DNA of 64,000 nucleotides from Klebsiella africana. GTDB lineage: Bacteria; Pseudomonadota; Gammaproteobacteria; Enterobacterales; Enterobacteriaceae. Both the position numbers and the translations under genes were made by a program. Location of the stretch: assembly GCF_020526085.1 (NCBI RefSeq), contig NZ_CP084874.1, positions 3,286,001-3,350,000 on the forward strand, given 5' to 3'. The notes under the pieces were generated by a model. It was given only the letters and a program-made list of their open reading frames with translations, was not told where the DNA came from and searched no databases. This document shows, piece by piece, positions 35,212-44,648 of the stretch. How positions within the stretch are numbered: position 1 is the first letter of the stretch; the number at the start of each line of letters is the position of its first letter.

Positions 35212-37638
35212 TTAGCTGGTGATACCCCAAATATCCCGGGCGTAGCCACGTATGGTTCTGTCGCTGGAAAATTCGCCCATCCGGCAAATATTAAGTAAGG
35301 CCCGACGGTGCCATTGTTCCGGCTGTTCAAAATCGGTCATCGCCTGCTGCTGCGCCTGGCAATAGCTGTCGAAATCCAGCAAATGACAGTAATGATCGCC
35401 CGCCACCAACATATGGTGAAGTGGCGCAAATAGCTCACGATCGGCGGTAAACAACCCAGACACCAGGGTATCGACAACACGCGCAATAGCCGGATTCTGA
35501 TGATAGAAAGTATGGTGATGCCCGATGCGCCGGCTCTCTTCAATCTCTTCCGCCACGGCACCAAACAGATAAAAATTGTCCGTCCCCACAGCCTCGCGAA
35601 TTTCGATATTCGCCCCATCATAGGTACCGATGGTTAACGCGCCGTTCATGGCAAACTTCATATTGCTGGTGCCGGAGGCCTCGGTACCTGCCGTGGAAAT
35701 CTGCTCGGACAGATCCGTCGCCGGGATAATTTTTTCCGCCAGCGAGACTTTATAATCTTCGAGGAAAACGACTTTAAGTTGTCCGGCAATCTGTGGGTCG
35801 CGGTTAATTTTTCTGGCAACGGTATTAATTAGCTGAATAATCAGCTTCGCCATCCGATAGCCCGGCGCCGCTTTACCCGCAAACAAATGCACCTTAGGCG
35901 CGATAGTCTTTCCTGCCTCTTTGATATCCAGGTAAAGCGCGATCACGTGAAGAATATTGAGCAACTGACGCTTATATTCATGGATACGTTTGACCTGACA
36001 ATCAAACATCGCCAGCGGATCCAGCGCGATGCCGTAGCGTTGAGCCACCAGCTGGCTGAGCGCGGTTTTGTTGGCAAATTTAATGGCCCGGATGTTATCA
36101 ATAATAGCGGTATCATCGGCCAGGCTTTCCAGACTGGACAGCAAGGGTAAATCGGTCGGCCACCCTTCTCCCAGCTGTTGGTGCAAAAATGCTGCCAGGC
36201 CGGGGTTCGCCTGCTGCACCCAGCGACGCGGCGTAACGCCGTTGGTCTGATTAATGAATTTCTCCGGGGTCAAAAAATAGAAGTCGGGCACCAGTTGTTT
36301 CTTGACCAGTTCCGAATGCAGCCATGCCACGCCGTTCACGCGATGGCTACCGACAATGGCCAGATTGGCCATACGAATTTGCTTATCGTGATGTTCGTCG
36401 ATTAAAGACAGCGAAGATAACAGATGATTTTTATCCGGCCAGCGCCGGGCCACCTCTTCAAGGAAACGATGGTTGATCTCAAATATAATTTGCAAATGAC
36501 GCGGCAGCAGTTTTTCAAACAGCGTTACGGGCCAGGTCTCCAGCGCTTCCGGCATCAACGTATGATTCGTGTAGGCACAGGTGTTTTGCGTTATCTCCCA
36601 CGCCTGCTCCCACGGCAGTCGGTATTCATCCACCAGGATCCGCATCAGCTCCACGACCGCTAATGCCGGATGGGTATCATTAAGCTGAATAGCCACATGC
36701 TGCGACAGGAAAGAAATATCGTCATTAACTTCGGCATAATCACGGAATATATCCCGCAGCGTACAAGCCACCAGAAAATATTCTTGCGTCAGCCGCAACT
36801 CTTTTCCGGTGAGCACCTCATCGGATGGATAGAGTATTTTTGAAATATTCTCCGAGGCGATTTTATCACTCACTGCCTTAATATAATCGCCGCGATTGAA
36901 AATATGGATATTAAAGGAGTCAGAGGCCACCGCGCTGTAGAGCCGCAGCTTGTTGGTCGTCGTATCCCGGTAGCCGGAAACAAAATAATCATGGGGAATA
37001 CCGACGATGGTTTTCCAGCCCAGCCACATTGGATTGTAATTGCCATCAATATCTTCGCTGTGTTCGATATATCCCCCCAGCGGAACCAGGATTTGCTGGG
37101 CATGATGCGCCACCAGCCATGGTGAGTGCATGGAGTGCCAGTCATCCGGATGCTCGATCTGCTGGTCATTTTGAAAGGATTGGCGAAACAGACCATATTC
37201 GTATTTGATGCCATGCCCGGATGCAGCAATATCAAGAGTAGCCATCGAGTCAATAAAGCATGCAGCTAAACGCCCTAACCCGCCGTTGCCCAGCGCGGCA
37301 TCTGGCTCTTCGTCAAGGAGCTGATCAAGATCAAAACCCAGGTCGTGCACCACCTGACGCATCTCCGCCAGTAAATTCATATTTAGCAGGTTATTACGCA
37401 ACGACTGGCCCAGTAAAAACTCCATCGACAGATAGTAAACGCGTTTTTTACGTTCTTCACGTTGCCGCGTCTGGCTCGTCAGAAAATGGTCCTGTTGAAA
37501 ATGACGAATGGCCAGCGCTACCGCGTTAAAAATATCGCCATGCGTAGCTTTATTTAAGCTAACACACAATGCGTACTTTAATTTCTGTTCAACTAACGCC
37601 CGTAATTCTTTGATATCTTGCGGGTTAATGACAGGCAT
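35212..37638 (-). CDS. Glycogen/maltodextrin phosphorylase family protein (additional paralogue)
   Basis: 808-residue PLP-dependent alpha-glucan phosphorylase (GT35) that releases glucose-1-phosphate from glycogen-type chains. Motifs: AALGNGGLGRLAACFIDSMA, IQLNDTHPALAVVELMR, KRIHEYKRQLLN, and the PLP-Lys motif EASGTSNMKFAMNGAL near residue 660. Length and sequence fit GlgP/MalP. It is not in a glg or mal operon; the only companion is a STAS protein downstream, which makes it an accessory copy. ATG at 37638 (MPVINPQDIKEL) gives a full-length protein. The upstream 300 bp holds its promoter and the tRNA-Ser terminator. Confidence 0.92.
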   Translation of the reverse strand: MPVINPQDIKELRALVEQKLKYALCVSLNKATHGDIFNAVALAIRHFQQDHFLTSQTRQREERKKRVYYLSMEFLLGQSLRNNLLNMNLLAEMRQVVHDLGFDLDQLLDEEPDAALGNGGLGRLAACFIDSMATLDIAASGHGIKYEYGLFRQSFQNDQQIEHPDDWHSMHSPWLVAHHAQQILVPLGGYIEHSEDIDGNYNPMWLGWKTIVGIPHDYFVSGYRDTTTNKLRLYSAVASDSFNIHIFNRGDYIKAVSDKIASENISKILYPSDEVLTGKELRLTQEYFLVACTLRDIFRDYAEVNDDISFLSQHVAIQLNDTHPALAVVELMRILVDEYRLPWEQAWEITQNTCAYTNHTLMPEALETWPVTLFEKLLPRHLQIIFEINHRFLEEVARRWPDKNHLLSSLSLIDEHHDKQIRMANLAIVGSHRVNGVAWLHSELVKKQLVPDFYFLTPEKFINQTNGVTPRRWVQQANPGLAAFLHQQLGEGWPTDLPLLSSLESLADDTAIIDNIRAIKFANKTALSQLVAQRYGIALDPLAMFDCQVKRIHEYKRQLLNILHVIALYLDIKEAGKTIAPKVHLFAGKAAPGYRMAKLIIQLINTVARKINRDPQIAGQLKVVFLEDYKVSLAEKIIPATDLSEQISTAGTEASGTSNMKFAMNGALTIGTYDGANIEIREAVGTDNFYLFGAVAEEIEESRRIGHHHTFYHQNPAIARVVDTLVSGLFTADRELFAPLHHMLVAGDHYCHLLDFDSYCQAQQQAMTDFEQPEQWHRRALLNICRMGEFSSDRTIRGYARDIWGITS

Positions 37639-37909
37639 ACTGACCTCACTGGCCTCTGTATCTGTGTAAAAACCATGGCAGGTAAATCATCATTTTTTCC
37701 AAGTATAGACGAAGATATTTTGCCGAATGGTTTTTATTCCTCAGCACCATTGCCGTTTATAACAAGAGGCCAACTAATTAAAATAACAACACTTTGCAAC
37801 GGATTGATGGTCATCTTTTGCCAGCGATAACGCTACAGGCAAGGCGGGTTTACGGAGTCGGGAGGTGAAGATGAAGCGCCGTCAGGACGGTCACAGGGAA
37901 AAGCAAAAA
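37639..37909. other. Region between phosphorylase and tRNA-Ser terminator
   Basis: About 270 bp, AT-rich. It must hold the phosphorylase promoter (minus strand). No gene or clear regulatory site was seen. Confidence 0.4.
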
Positions 37910-37931
37910 GGGGTTACCTTTCGGTAACCCC
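37905..37931 (-). terminator. Rho-independent terminator of tRNA-Ser
   Basis: 9-bp perfect stem GGGGTTACC/GGTAACCCC around a four-base loop, followed on the minus strand by CTTTTTGC. It begins 10 bp past the tRNA 3' end. Confidence 0.88.
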
Positions 37932-37941
37932 TTCTTTTATA

Positions 37942-38029
37942 TGGCGGAAGCGCAGAGATTCGAACTCTGGAACCCTTTCGGGTCGCCGGTTTTCAAGACC
38001 GGTGCCTTCAACCGCTCGGCCACACTTCC
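37942..38029 (-). tRNA. serT: tRNA-Ser (anticodon UGA)
   Basis: 88-nt class II tRNA with encoded CCA. On the minus strand it begins GGAAGTGTGGCCGAG and ends CGCTTCCGCCA, with the long variable arm CGACCCGAAAGGGTTCC. The anticodon TGA (complement at 37993-37995) lies in loop CTTGAAA. It matches E. coli serT closely. yccA follows at some distance as in E. coli, confirming synteny. Confidence 0.97.
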
Positions 38030-38041
38030 GGTGTGAGGCGC

Positions 38042-38070
38042 ACTATAAACACCTCGGCGGATGCTGTAAA
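38042..38070 (-). promoter_or_regulatory. Promoter of tRNA-Ser
   Basis: On the minus strand, -35 TTTACA (38065-38070) and -10 TATAGT (38042-38047) with 17-bp spacing, followed by a GC-rich discriminator GCGCCTC typical of stable RNA promoters; transcription would start a few bases before the tRNA. Confidence 0.8.
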
Positions 38071-38175
38071 GCACCATTTTGTTCAACTGCCTTAAAAACA
38101 AACAATTCTGTGTTATTCGTCTGAATTTCAGGCAGTTCGCACAGAAAATCAACGCCCCTCACCTCTGTCAGTGGA

Positions 38176-39801
38176 CTATTTTTTAATGTACATGTCTTTG
38201 GTGTAGTAATACCCCAGCTTATCCGGTGTAAAACCGCCCACCTTGGGTTTCACTAAATGGGTACGCACATAGTGATAGACCGGAATGGCGGGAACATCCT
38301 GCGCCAGCAGGTCTTCCGCCTGCTGATAGTATTTGCCCCGGATCGCCACGTCAGAGGCTTGCGCCGCGTTGCGCAGGGCCGCATCGTAAGCCGGGTTGCT
38401 GTACTGACTGGTGTTCTCGCTATCCCCGGTACGGAAAGTGTTGAGGAAGGTGGCGGCATCGTCGTAGTCAGCGATCCAGGCATAGCGGACGGCGTCAAAG
38501 TTATGTGTATGCATGGTATCCAGCATCGTCTTCCACTCCTGGTTCTGCAGCTTCACCTCGACACCGAGGTTTTTCTTCCACATAGAGCTGGCGGCGATGG
38601 CGATACGCTGGTGCGACTCAGAGGTGTTATACAGCAGGGTAAAGACCAATGGGTGACTGTCATTATACCCCGCCTGCGCCAGCAGTTTTTTCGCCTCGGC
38701 AATCCGCTTCTCGCGCGGCCAGCTGGCGTAGTCCAGGTTATGCAGCGTCACGCCGCCGATATCCGGCTGGCTGATCACCCAGGCCGGGCGCTGCCCCTGG
38801 CCAAGCACTTTTCCGGCAATGATATCTTTATCAAGCGCCATATTCAGCGCCCGACGCACGCGGGCGTCATTAAACGGCGGCCGGGTAGTATTGAATTCAT
38901 AGTAATAAGTCGCCAGCTGCGGCGAAACGTCCAGCTGGCCGCCCATGGTTTTCTGCAACTGCGCAAACTGATTGATCGGCACCGTATAGACAATATCGAT
39001 CTCCCCCGCTTTGTAGCGGTTGACATCGGCGGCCTCCGAAGAGATCGGCAGGTACGTCACTTTATTAATAACGGTGTGCGCATTGTCCCAGTACTTCGCA
39101 TTACGTTCAGCCACCAGCCGCTCATTCACCACCCATTGGGTCAGCTTATACGGGCCGCTGGTGACGATATGCTCCGGCCGGGTCCATTTATCGGTATAAC
39201 GCTCCACCAGCACTTTGTCGATCGGTACCAGCGAAGGGTGCGCCAGCATCGCCAGGAAGGCGGCATTCGGCTCGGTCAGAGTGACCTGCAGCGTGGTGTC
39301 GTTCAGCGCTTTCACCCCCAGCGTCTCAGGTCCCTTTTGCCCGAGGGCAATTTCGCGAGCGTTAGCGATATGCATATTGCCGGGATAGCTCGCATAGGGG
39401 GAAGCGGTGGCCGGTGAGACCAGCCGTTGCCAGCTCCAGACAATATCCTGTGCCGTGATGGCCGTGCCGTCGGACCAGGTCAGGCCGGGGCGTAAATGGA
39501 AGGTCCATAACAGGTTATCCTTGTTTTCCCAGCTTTCCGCCAGCCGCGGCTGGATCGCCCCCGCAGGCGTCACGCTGACCAGCCCTTCAAAGAGATCGCT
39601 AATGATGTTGAATTCGATGTCGCTCTCGACTTTGTGCGGATCGAGTGACGCCGGTTCACTGCCGTTATTTCTGACCAGCTCCTGCTTTTCCGCCAGCTGG
39701 GTGCCCGGTGGCACCTGCGCCGCCAGCGCCCCGCCGATCGTGGCCAGCATACTGACAGCCAGGAGTGTTCGCGTGATGTGATTTTTGTTGTGTAATGTCA
39801 T
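38176..39801 (-). CDS. OppA-like periplasmic peptide-binding protein
   Basis: 541-residue class-C extracellular binding protein (SBP_bac_5). A signal peptide (MTLHNKNH, hydrophobic core, cleavage near GALAAQ) is followed by the OppA-type start LVRNNGSEPASLDPHKVESD. The rest includes LRPGLTWSDGTAITAQDIVW and the hinge region YYYEFNTTRPPFNDARVRRA. It resembles OppA/MppA and would bind peptides for the Opp permease; no permease genes are adjacent. ATG at 39801 gives a good signal peptide, though its GGGA is close to the start; an ATG at 39843 has a poor signal. It sits beside serT, where E. coli has hyaA. Confidence 0.9.
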   Translation of the reverse strand: MTLHNKNHITRTLLAVSMLATIGGALAAQVPPGTQLAEKQELVRNNGSEPASLDPHKVESDIEFNIISDLFEGLVSVTPAGAIQPRLAESWENKDNLLWTFHLRPGLTWSDGTAITAQDIVWSWQRLVSPATASPYASYPGNMHIANAREIALGQKGPETLGVKALNDTTLQVTLTEPNAAFLAMLAHPSLVPIDKVLVERYTDKWTRPEHIVTSGPYKLTQWVVNERLVAERNAKYWDNAHTVINKVTYLPISSEAADVNRYKAGEIDIVYTVPINQFAQLQKTMGGQLDVSPQLATYYYEFNTTRPPFNDARVRRALNMALDKDIIAGKVLGQGQRPAWVISQPDIGGVTLHNLDYASWPREKRIAEAKKLLAQAGYNDSHPLVFTLLYNTSESHQRIAIAASSMWKKNLGVEVKLQNQEWKTMLDTMHTHNFDAVRYAWIADYDDAATFLNTFRTGDSENTSQYSNPAYDAALRNAAQASDVAIRGKYYQQAEDLLAQDVPAIPVYHYVRTHLVKPKVGGFTPDKLGYYYTKDMYIKK

Positions 39802-40070
39802 TTCCCTTTGCCTTTGACGTACGGGGTTATCCCCCTCTTCCACACTTAGTCGCAGAAACGCAATAAGGCAATATTTTTCAGTGACCTATAAGATTTCGAT
39901 CGGCTCAGCGACGCGAAAAGCGAAAATATATCGCTTTTCCCTGTCTATATAGAATTTTATGCCAGGCAAAAGCGCTAAAAACTAAGTAAAGATGGGTAAA
40001 AGGATTAGGGCTTCACGCTTGTTTTTCTTATTCTTTATCCCTAATTACATCTGTCATAAGAGAGTGACTC
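39802..40070. other. Divergent region OppA-like/yccA
   Basis: 269 bp, AT-rich, with promoters for both directions expected. AGAGAG lies before the yccA ATG. No further structure noticed. Confidence 0.4.
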
Positions 40071-40730
40071 ATGGATCGCATAATTACATCATCGCGTGAC
40101 CGTTCCTCGCTGCTCAGCACGCACAAGGTTCTGCGTAACACCTACTTCCTGCTCAGCCTGACGCTGGCGTTTTCCGCTATCACCGCTACCGCCAGCACGG
40201 TGCTGATGCTTCCTTCGCCGGGTCTCATTTTGACCCTCGTGGGGATGTACGGTCTGATGTTCCTGACCTACAAAACGGCGAATAAACCCACCGGGATTAT
40301 TTCCGCCTTCGCCTTCACCGGCTTTCTCGGCTATATCCTTGGGCCGATGCTTAACGCGTACCTTTCTGCCGGCATGGGCGATTTAATCGGCCTGGCGCTG
40401 GGCGGCACGGCGCTGGTCTTCTTCTGCTGTTCGGCCTATGTGCTGACGACGCGCAAAGACATGTCATTCCTCGGCGGGATGCTGATGGCCGGCGTGGTGG
40501 TCGTGCTGATTGGTATGGTCGCTAACCTGTTCCTGCAGCTGCCGGCGCTCCACCTGGCGATTAGCGCGGTGTTCATTCTGATCTCTTCGGGCGCCATCCT
40601 GTTCGAGACCAGCAACATTATCCGCGGCGGTGAAACCAACTATATCCGCGCCACGGTCAGCCTGTATGTCTCGCTGTACAACATCTTTGTCAGCCTGCTG
40701 AGCATCCTGGGCTTCGCCAGCCGGGACTAA
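40071..40730 (+). CDS. yccA: YccA, BAX-inhibitor-1 family modulator of FtsH
   Basis: 219-residue inner-membrane protein with seven hydrophobic spans, nearly the same as E. coli YccA (219 aa). It starts with a hydrophilic tail ([17 protein letters not shown]) that FtsH degrades in E. coli. Family signature [18 protein letters not shown] near the C-terminus. Known role: binds and inhibits FtsH, protecting SecY. Followed by a strong terminator. Confidence 0.96.
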   Translation: MDRIITSSRDRSSLLSTHKVLRNTYFLLSLTLAFSAITATASTVLMLPSPGLILTLVGMYGLMFLTYKTANKPTGIISAFAFTGFLGYILGPMLNAYLSAGMGDLIGLALGGTALVFFCCSAYVLTTRKDMSFLGGMLMAGVVVVLIGMVANLFLQLPALHLAISAVFILISSGAILFETSNIIRGGETNYIRATVSLYVSLYNIFVSLLSILGFASRD

Positions 40731-40750
40731 CCGCTCCCCTGCTTAACCGA

Positions 40751-40779
40751 GGCCTCGCTTATGCGGGGCCTTTTTTTTT
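40751..40779 (+). terminator. Strong rho-independent terminator after yccA
   Basis: GGCCTCGC-TTAT-GCGGGGCC stem (one G-U pair) followed by nine T residues. Confidence 0.95.
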
Positions 40780-40818
40780 GCTACACTGCGGCCAGTTTCA
40801 GGCGGTATGTGAAAAATC

Positions 40819-41148
40819 ATGTTTATTTTTGAAGGCAACGAAATTGAGACGGATAGCGAAGGCTATCTGAAAGATACCACCCAGTGGAGCGAGGCGATGG
40901 CGGAAGTCATTGCCGCGCAGGAAGGGATAACGCTCGCCGTTGAACACTGGGAAGTGGTGCGCTTTGTGCGCGAGTTTTACCTTGAATTCAACACCTCCCC
41001 GGCGATCCGTATGCTGGTCAAGGCGATGGCCAACAAGTTTGGCGAAGAGAAAGGCAACAGCCGCTATCTCTATCGCCTGTTCCCGAAAGGCCCCGCCAAA
41101 CAGGCGACCAAAATCGCCGGGCTGCCGAAGCCGGTGAAGTGCATCTAA
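40819..41148 (+). CDS. tusE: Sulfurtransferase TusE
   Basis: 109-residue DsrC-type protein, same length as E. coli TusE. It takes sulfur from TusBCD and passes it to MnmA for 2-thiouridine in tRNA wobble positions. The conserved Cys is the penultimate residue (PKPVKCI), as required for activity. Its stop overlaps by 4 bp that of the convergent yccX, the same arrangement as in E. coli. Confidence 0.96.
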   Translation: MFIFEGNEIETDSEGYLKDTTQWSEAMAEVIAAQEGITLAVEHWEVVRFVREFYLEFNTSPAIRMLVKAMANKFGEEKGNSRYLYRLFPKGPAKQATKIAGLPKPVKCI

Positions 41149-41426
41149 TAGAGGATCGCGAATTTATCCCAGCTGCGGGTGGGTTGATGGGGCTCGGTTA
41201 ACACTCGGTCAACCCGCGCGCTGCGCGGTCCCCCGGCTTTCAGCCAGGCAATGAGTTTTTCCACCTGCTCCGCCTCGCCGCAGGCAAGCACTTCCACCCC
41301 GCCGTCATCCAGATTACGGGCATAGCCGGTCAACCCCAGCTGCAGCGCTTCCCGCTGCGTGGAATAGCGAAATCCCACGCCCTGAACCGAACCGTAAACC
41401 CATGCCATGGTGCAGATACTGGCCAT
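41145..41426 (-). CDS. yccX: Acylphosphatase YccX
   Basis: 93-residue acylphosphatase. The signature [16 protein letters not shown] contains the phosphate-binding loop and catalytic Arg near residue 20; the catalytic Asn is in [16 protein letters not shown] at 41426 matches E. coli (92 aa) and has GGAG upstream. Hydrolyses acylphosphates in vitro; the natural role is unclear. Confidence 0.94.
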   Translation of the reverse strand: MASICTMAWVYGSVQGVGFRYSTQREALQLGLTGYARNLDDGGVEVLACGEAEQVEKLIAWLKAGGPRSARVDRVLTEPHQPTRSWDKFAILY

Positions 41427-41474
41427 TATCATCTCCTTTTCGCTCACGCTATACGCTGAGGATAGCAAATTCGC

Positions 41475-42263
41475 TCAGCGTACATGCTTCGGCAGTAAAC
41501 CATAATGCTGACGGAAGCGCGCGGTAAAGCGCGATCCCGACTGATATCCGCTGTTCTGCGCAATTTCGCCTATTGGCCGCGAGGTGGTCTGCAGCTGCCC
41601 GAGGGCGTGAGCCATCCGCACCTCCTCTACGATCTGGCGAAAACTCTGCGATTCCTGCTGCAACCGACGGCGCAGCGTAGACTCGCCGAGAAAGAGCATT
41701 TTCGCCACCCGCGACACGCTCCATGCCTGCGCTGGCGACAGCATAATCAGCTGCCGCACCTGCGCCGATAAATCCTGCTGCCGCTCAACGAGCAGCGGGC
41801 CGGCATAACCCGCCTCGTGCAGGGCCAGCAGCAGGCCCATAGTCTGGTGGAGCTGTAGAGAGGTGGATAATCCCTCCCGCACCGCCTGCAGAACGTTTTG
41901 CCACATAAACGCCAGCTCTGTCGTCACCGGGGCGCAGAGCGAGGTCAGACGCCCTGGCGGTGGCTCGCTGAGATAACGAGTCTTAAACGTCGTCAACAGC
42001 TCGGGGGTCAGCGACAGCAGATCGGAGCAAAAGAGGCCGTTCTCCGGCTGGTTAATTACCTCCAGCTCCACGTCAGCTGGCAACACAATCAGCTGTTGCG
42101 GCGTCGCCAGCACCCGGCTCTCCCCTTGCACAATCACTTTGCTGCCGCGTTTCACCCGACAGAGCGCCGGGGAGAACAGCCGCACGCGATGCAGCCTGCA
42201 CAGCCGTCGGGTAGTGATCTCTGCCGCGGTTAAGGCGTTATGCTGAAAGTGGATACTCTCCAT
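41475..42263 (-). CDS. AraC-family transcriptional regulator
   Basis: 262 residues with a C-terminal double HTH (WSVSRVAKMLFLGESTLRRR, FRQIVEEVRMAHALGQL, IGEIAQNSGYQSGSRFTARF). The N-terminus resembles the virulence-type AraC group without a clear sugar cupin. It lies 17 bp after a PEBP gene on the same strand, so the two are probably co-transcribed. E. coli has no such pair between yccX and rlmI. Target unknown; the adjacent PEBP gene is the natural candidate. Confidence 0.86.
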   Translation of the reverse strand: MESIHFQHNALTAAEITTRRLCRLHRVRLFSPALCRVKRGSKVIVQGESRVLATPQQLIVLPADVELEVINQPENGLFCSDLLSLTPELLTTFKTRYLSEPPPGRLTSLCAPVTTELAFMWQNVLQAVREGLSTSLQLHQTMGLLLALHEAGYAGPLLVERQQDLSAQVRQLIMLSPAQAWSVSRVAKMLFLGESTLRRRLQQESQSFRQIVEEVRMAHALGQLQTTSRPIGEIAQNSGYQSGSRFTARFRQHYGLLPKHVR

Positions 42264-42280
42264 CCGACCGACCTTTTATT

Positions 42281-42835
42281 TTAACGCCCGGCCATCGCCG
42301 TCAACTGTGCGCTGGCGAGAGCATGGCTGTGTAACAGATAACCGACCAGCGCCCCGCTGGCCCCGGCATCCACCGGCAGCGTGGGGACATCCAGCGCCCA
42401 TACCGTAAAGTGATAGCGGTGCGGTTTATCTCCCGCCGGCGGGCAGGCGCCGCCGAAGCCGGCATAGCCAAAATCGTTGCGGCCCTGTACCGCTCCGCCC
42501 GGCAGTGTAGCGCTGTTTTTATCTCCCGCGCCAGCGGGCAACGAAAAGACGCTGCTGGCGATATTGACCACCGTCCAGTGCCACCAGCCGCTGCCGGTAG
42601 GCGCATCGGGATCCCGGACGGTGACCGCGAAGCTGCGCGTGCCCGCCGGGGCGTTTTTCCACGCCAGCTGCGGAGAGACATTGCCTCCGGTACAGCCGAA
42701 ACCGGCAAACCAGTGCTGCCGGGCCAGCGGCTGCCCGTCACGCATATCATTGCTGCTTACGCTAAACGGCGCGGCCATCGCGCCGCCGCTCGCGGCCGCC
42801 ACCATCGCCACGGCCAAGTGGATTCCTGCTTTCAT
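42281..42835 (-). CDS. Secreted YbhB/YbcL-type PEBP family protein
   Basis: 184-residue phosphatidylethanolamine-binding-like protein. Signal peptide MKAGIHLAVAMVAAASGGAM, then the PEBP motifs NVSPQLAW, DPDAPTGSGWWHWTV and GDKPHRYHFTVWAL. YbcL of uropathogenic E. coli is a periplasmic relative that dampens neutrophil migration; no such role can be claimed here. ATG at 42835 chosen for the signal peptide; GAGCAG lies upstream. Confidence 0.88.
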   Translation of the reverse strand: MKAGIHLAVAMVAAASGGAMAAPFSVSSNDMRDGQPLARQHWFAGFGCTGGNVSPQLAWKNAPAGTRSFAVTVRDPDAPTGSGWWHWTVVNIASSVFSLPAGAGDKNSATLPGGAVQGRNDFGYAGFGGACPPAGDKPHRYHFTVWALDVPTLPVDAGASGALVGYLLHSHALASAQLTAMAGR

Positions 42836-43026
42836 CGTCTGCTCCTCGTTGGGGGTGAGAAAACAGGGTATGAGAGTCCGCACCAGCTGAATGTGCCGAA
42901 GCGCCTGCATTTTGTGCCGAAACGCTCACCTGTGCCTGCCGGGCGAAAGATGCTTGCGCACGCCAGGTGTGCTACTCTACGCGCCATTTTTCGGTGCCGA
43001 CATTCCCGTTGCTTAAAGGTAGCTCC

Positions 43027-44229
43027 ATGACAGATTCCCTATTCCCCCGCTTAGTGTTAGCCAAAGGACGCGAGAAATCCCTGCTGCGTCGCCATCCGTG
43101 GATTTTCTCCGGCGGCGTCGCCCGCATGGAGGGTAAAGCCCGCAGCGGTGAAACCATCGATATTGTTGACCATCAGGGAAAATGGCTGGCCCGCGGCGCT
43201 TACTCGCCGTCGTCGCAGATCCGCGCCCGCGTGTGGACCTTCGACCGCGATGAAGCCATCGATAGCGCCTTCTTTGAACGCCGCCTGCAGCAGGCGCAAA
43301 CCTGGCGGGCATGGCTGGCCGAGCGCGATGGCCTCGACAGCTACCGCCTGATCGCCGGCGAGTCCGATGGCCTCCCGGGCGTCACTATCGACCGCTTTGG
43401 CAACTTTTTCGTGCTGCAGCTGCTCAGCGCAGGCGCCGAATACCAGCGCGCCGCCATCATTAGCGCCCTGCAGAACCTGTTCCCGGACTGCGCCATTTAC
43501 GATCGCAGCGATGTCGCCGTACGTAAAAAAGAGGGACTGGAGCTGGCCCAGGGGCCGGTGGTGGGCGAGCTGCCCCCGGCGCTGCTGCCGATCACCGAGC
43601 ATGGCATGAAGCTGTTGGTTGATATCCAGGGCGGGCACAAGACCGGCTACTACCTCGACCAGCGCGACAGTCGCCTGGCCACCCGCCGCTATGTCGCGGA
43701 TAAGCGGGTGCTGAACTGCTTCTCTTATACCGGCGGCTTTGCGGTGTCGGCGCTGATGGGCGGCTGCCGCCAGGTCACCAGCGTGGATACTTCGCAGGAG
43801 GCGCTCGACGTTGCTCGCCAGAACGTGGAGATCAACGGACTGGATCTGTCCAAAGCAGAATTTGTGCGGGACGACGTGTTCAAACTGCTGCGCAAATACC
43901 GCGATCAGGGAGAGAAATTTGACGTGATCGTGATGGATCCGCCGAAGTTCGTGGAAAATAAAAGCCAGCTGATGGGCGCCTGCCGCGGCTATAAAGATAT
44001 CAATATGCTGGCGATCCAGCTGCTGAACCCCGGCGGTGTGCTGCTGACATTCTCCTGCTCCGGGCTGATGACCACCGATTTATTTCAGAAAATCATCGCC
44101 GATGCCGCAATTGATGCCGGGCGTGATGTACAATTTATAGAACAGTTCCGTCAGGCTGCCGACCACCCGGTGATCGCAACCTACCCGGAAGGGCTGTATC
44201 TGAAGGGGTTTGCCTGTCGCGTCATGTAA
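43027..44229 (+). CDS. rlmI: 23S rRNA m5C1962 methyltransferase RlmI
   Basis: 400-residue SAM-dependent rRNA methyltransferase. The N-terminal PUA domain ([20 protein letters not shown]) is followed by a central EEHEA-like region and the Rossmann methyltransferase with [28 protein letters not shown] and VMDPPKFV (catalytic pocket); the FSCSGLM Cys is the nucleophile. ATG at 43027 with AAAGG upstream; slightly longer than E. coli (396). Confidence 0.95.
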   Translation: MTDSLFPRLVLAKGREKSLLRRHPWIFSGGVARMEGKARSGETIDIVDHQGKWLARGAYSPSSQIRARVWTFDRDEAIDSAFFERRLQQAQTWRAWLAERDGLDSYRLIAGESDGLPGVTIDRFGNFFVLQLLSAGAEYQRAAIISALQNLFPDCAIYDRSDVAVRKKEGLELAQGPVVGELPPALLPITEHGMKLLVDIQGGHKTGYYLDQRDSRLATRRYVADKRVLNCFSYTGGFAVSALMGGCRQVTSVDTSQEALDVARQNVEINGLDLSKAEFVRDDVFKLLRKYRDQGEKFDVIVMDPPKFVENKSQLMGACRGYKDINMLAIQLLNPGGVLLTFSCSGLMTTDLFQKIIADAAIDAGRDVQFIEQFRQAADHPVIATYPEGLYLKGFACRVM

Positions 44230-44288
44230 CTTGAAAAACGAAACATGAGCCTCATATAGGGAGTATTCATGTTTCCCAGGAGGTGCCT

Positions 44289-44606
44289 ATGATAGCCAGC
44301 AAATTCGGTATCGGCCAACAGGTCCGCCATACGCTCTTGGGCTACCTGGGCGTCATCGTCGATGTCGATCCCGAGTACTCGCTCGCGGAGCCGGAAGAGG
44401 ATGAAATTGCCGCCAATGACGAACTGCGCGCGGCGCCCTGGTACCATGTGGTGATGGAAGATGATGATGGCCAGCCGATTCACACCTATCTGGCAGAAGC
44501 GCAGCTGAGCAGCGAAACCCGCGACGAACACCCGGAACAGCCGTCCCTTGACGAACTGGCCAAAACGATTCGTCAGCAGCTGCAGGCGCCAAGGTTGCGT
44601 AACTAG
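44289..44606 (+). CDS. hspQ: Heat shock protein HspQ
   Basis: 105 residues, same as E. coli HspQ (YccV). Begins [14 protein letters not shown] and keeps [13 protein letters not shown]. It binds hemimethylated DNA and acts as a specificity factor for Lon in E. coli and related bacteria. ATG at 44289 with GGAGGTG upstream. It is the last gene of conserved core order before the adhesin locus. Confidence 0.95.
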   Translation: MIASKFGIGQQVRHTLLGYLGVIVDVDPEYSLAEPEEDEIAANDELRAAPWYHVVMEDDDGQPIHTYLAEAQLSSETRDEHPEQPSLDELAKTIRQQLQAPRLRN

Positions 44607-44613
44607 CCTACCC

Positions 44614-44635
44614 ACGCCGCCCTGATAGGCGGCGT
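44614..44635. terminator. Terminator after hspQ
   Basis: ACGCCGCC/GGCGGCGT 8-bp stem around CTGATA, followed by TTTCGCTTTAT. It separates hspQ from the convergent metallopeptidase gene and marks the left edge of the adhesin locus. Confidence 0.85.
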
Positions 44636-44648
44636 TTCGCTTTATATT

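Noticed and set aside
37942..38029. tRNA-Ser as an attachment site of an island
   Set aside because: No integrase and no repeat of the tRNA 3' end were noticed nearby.
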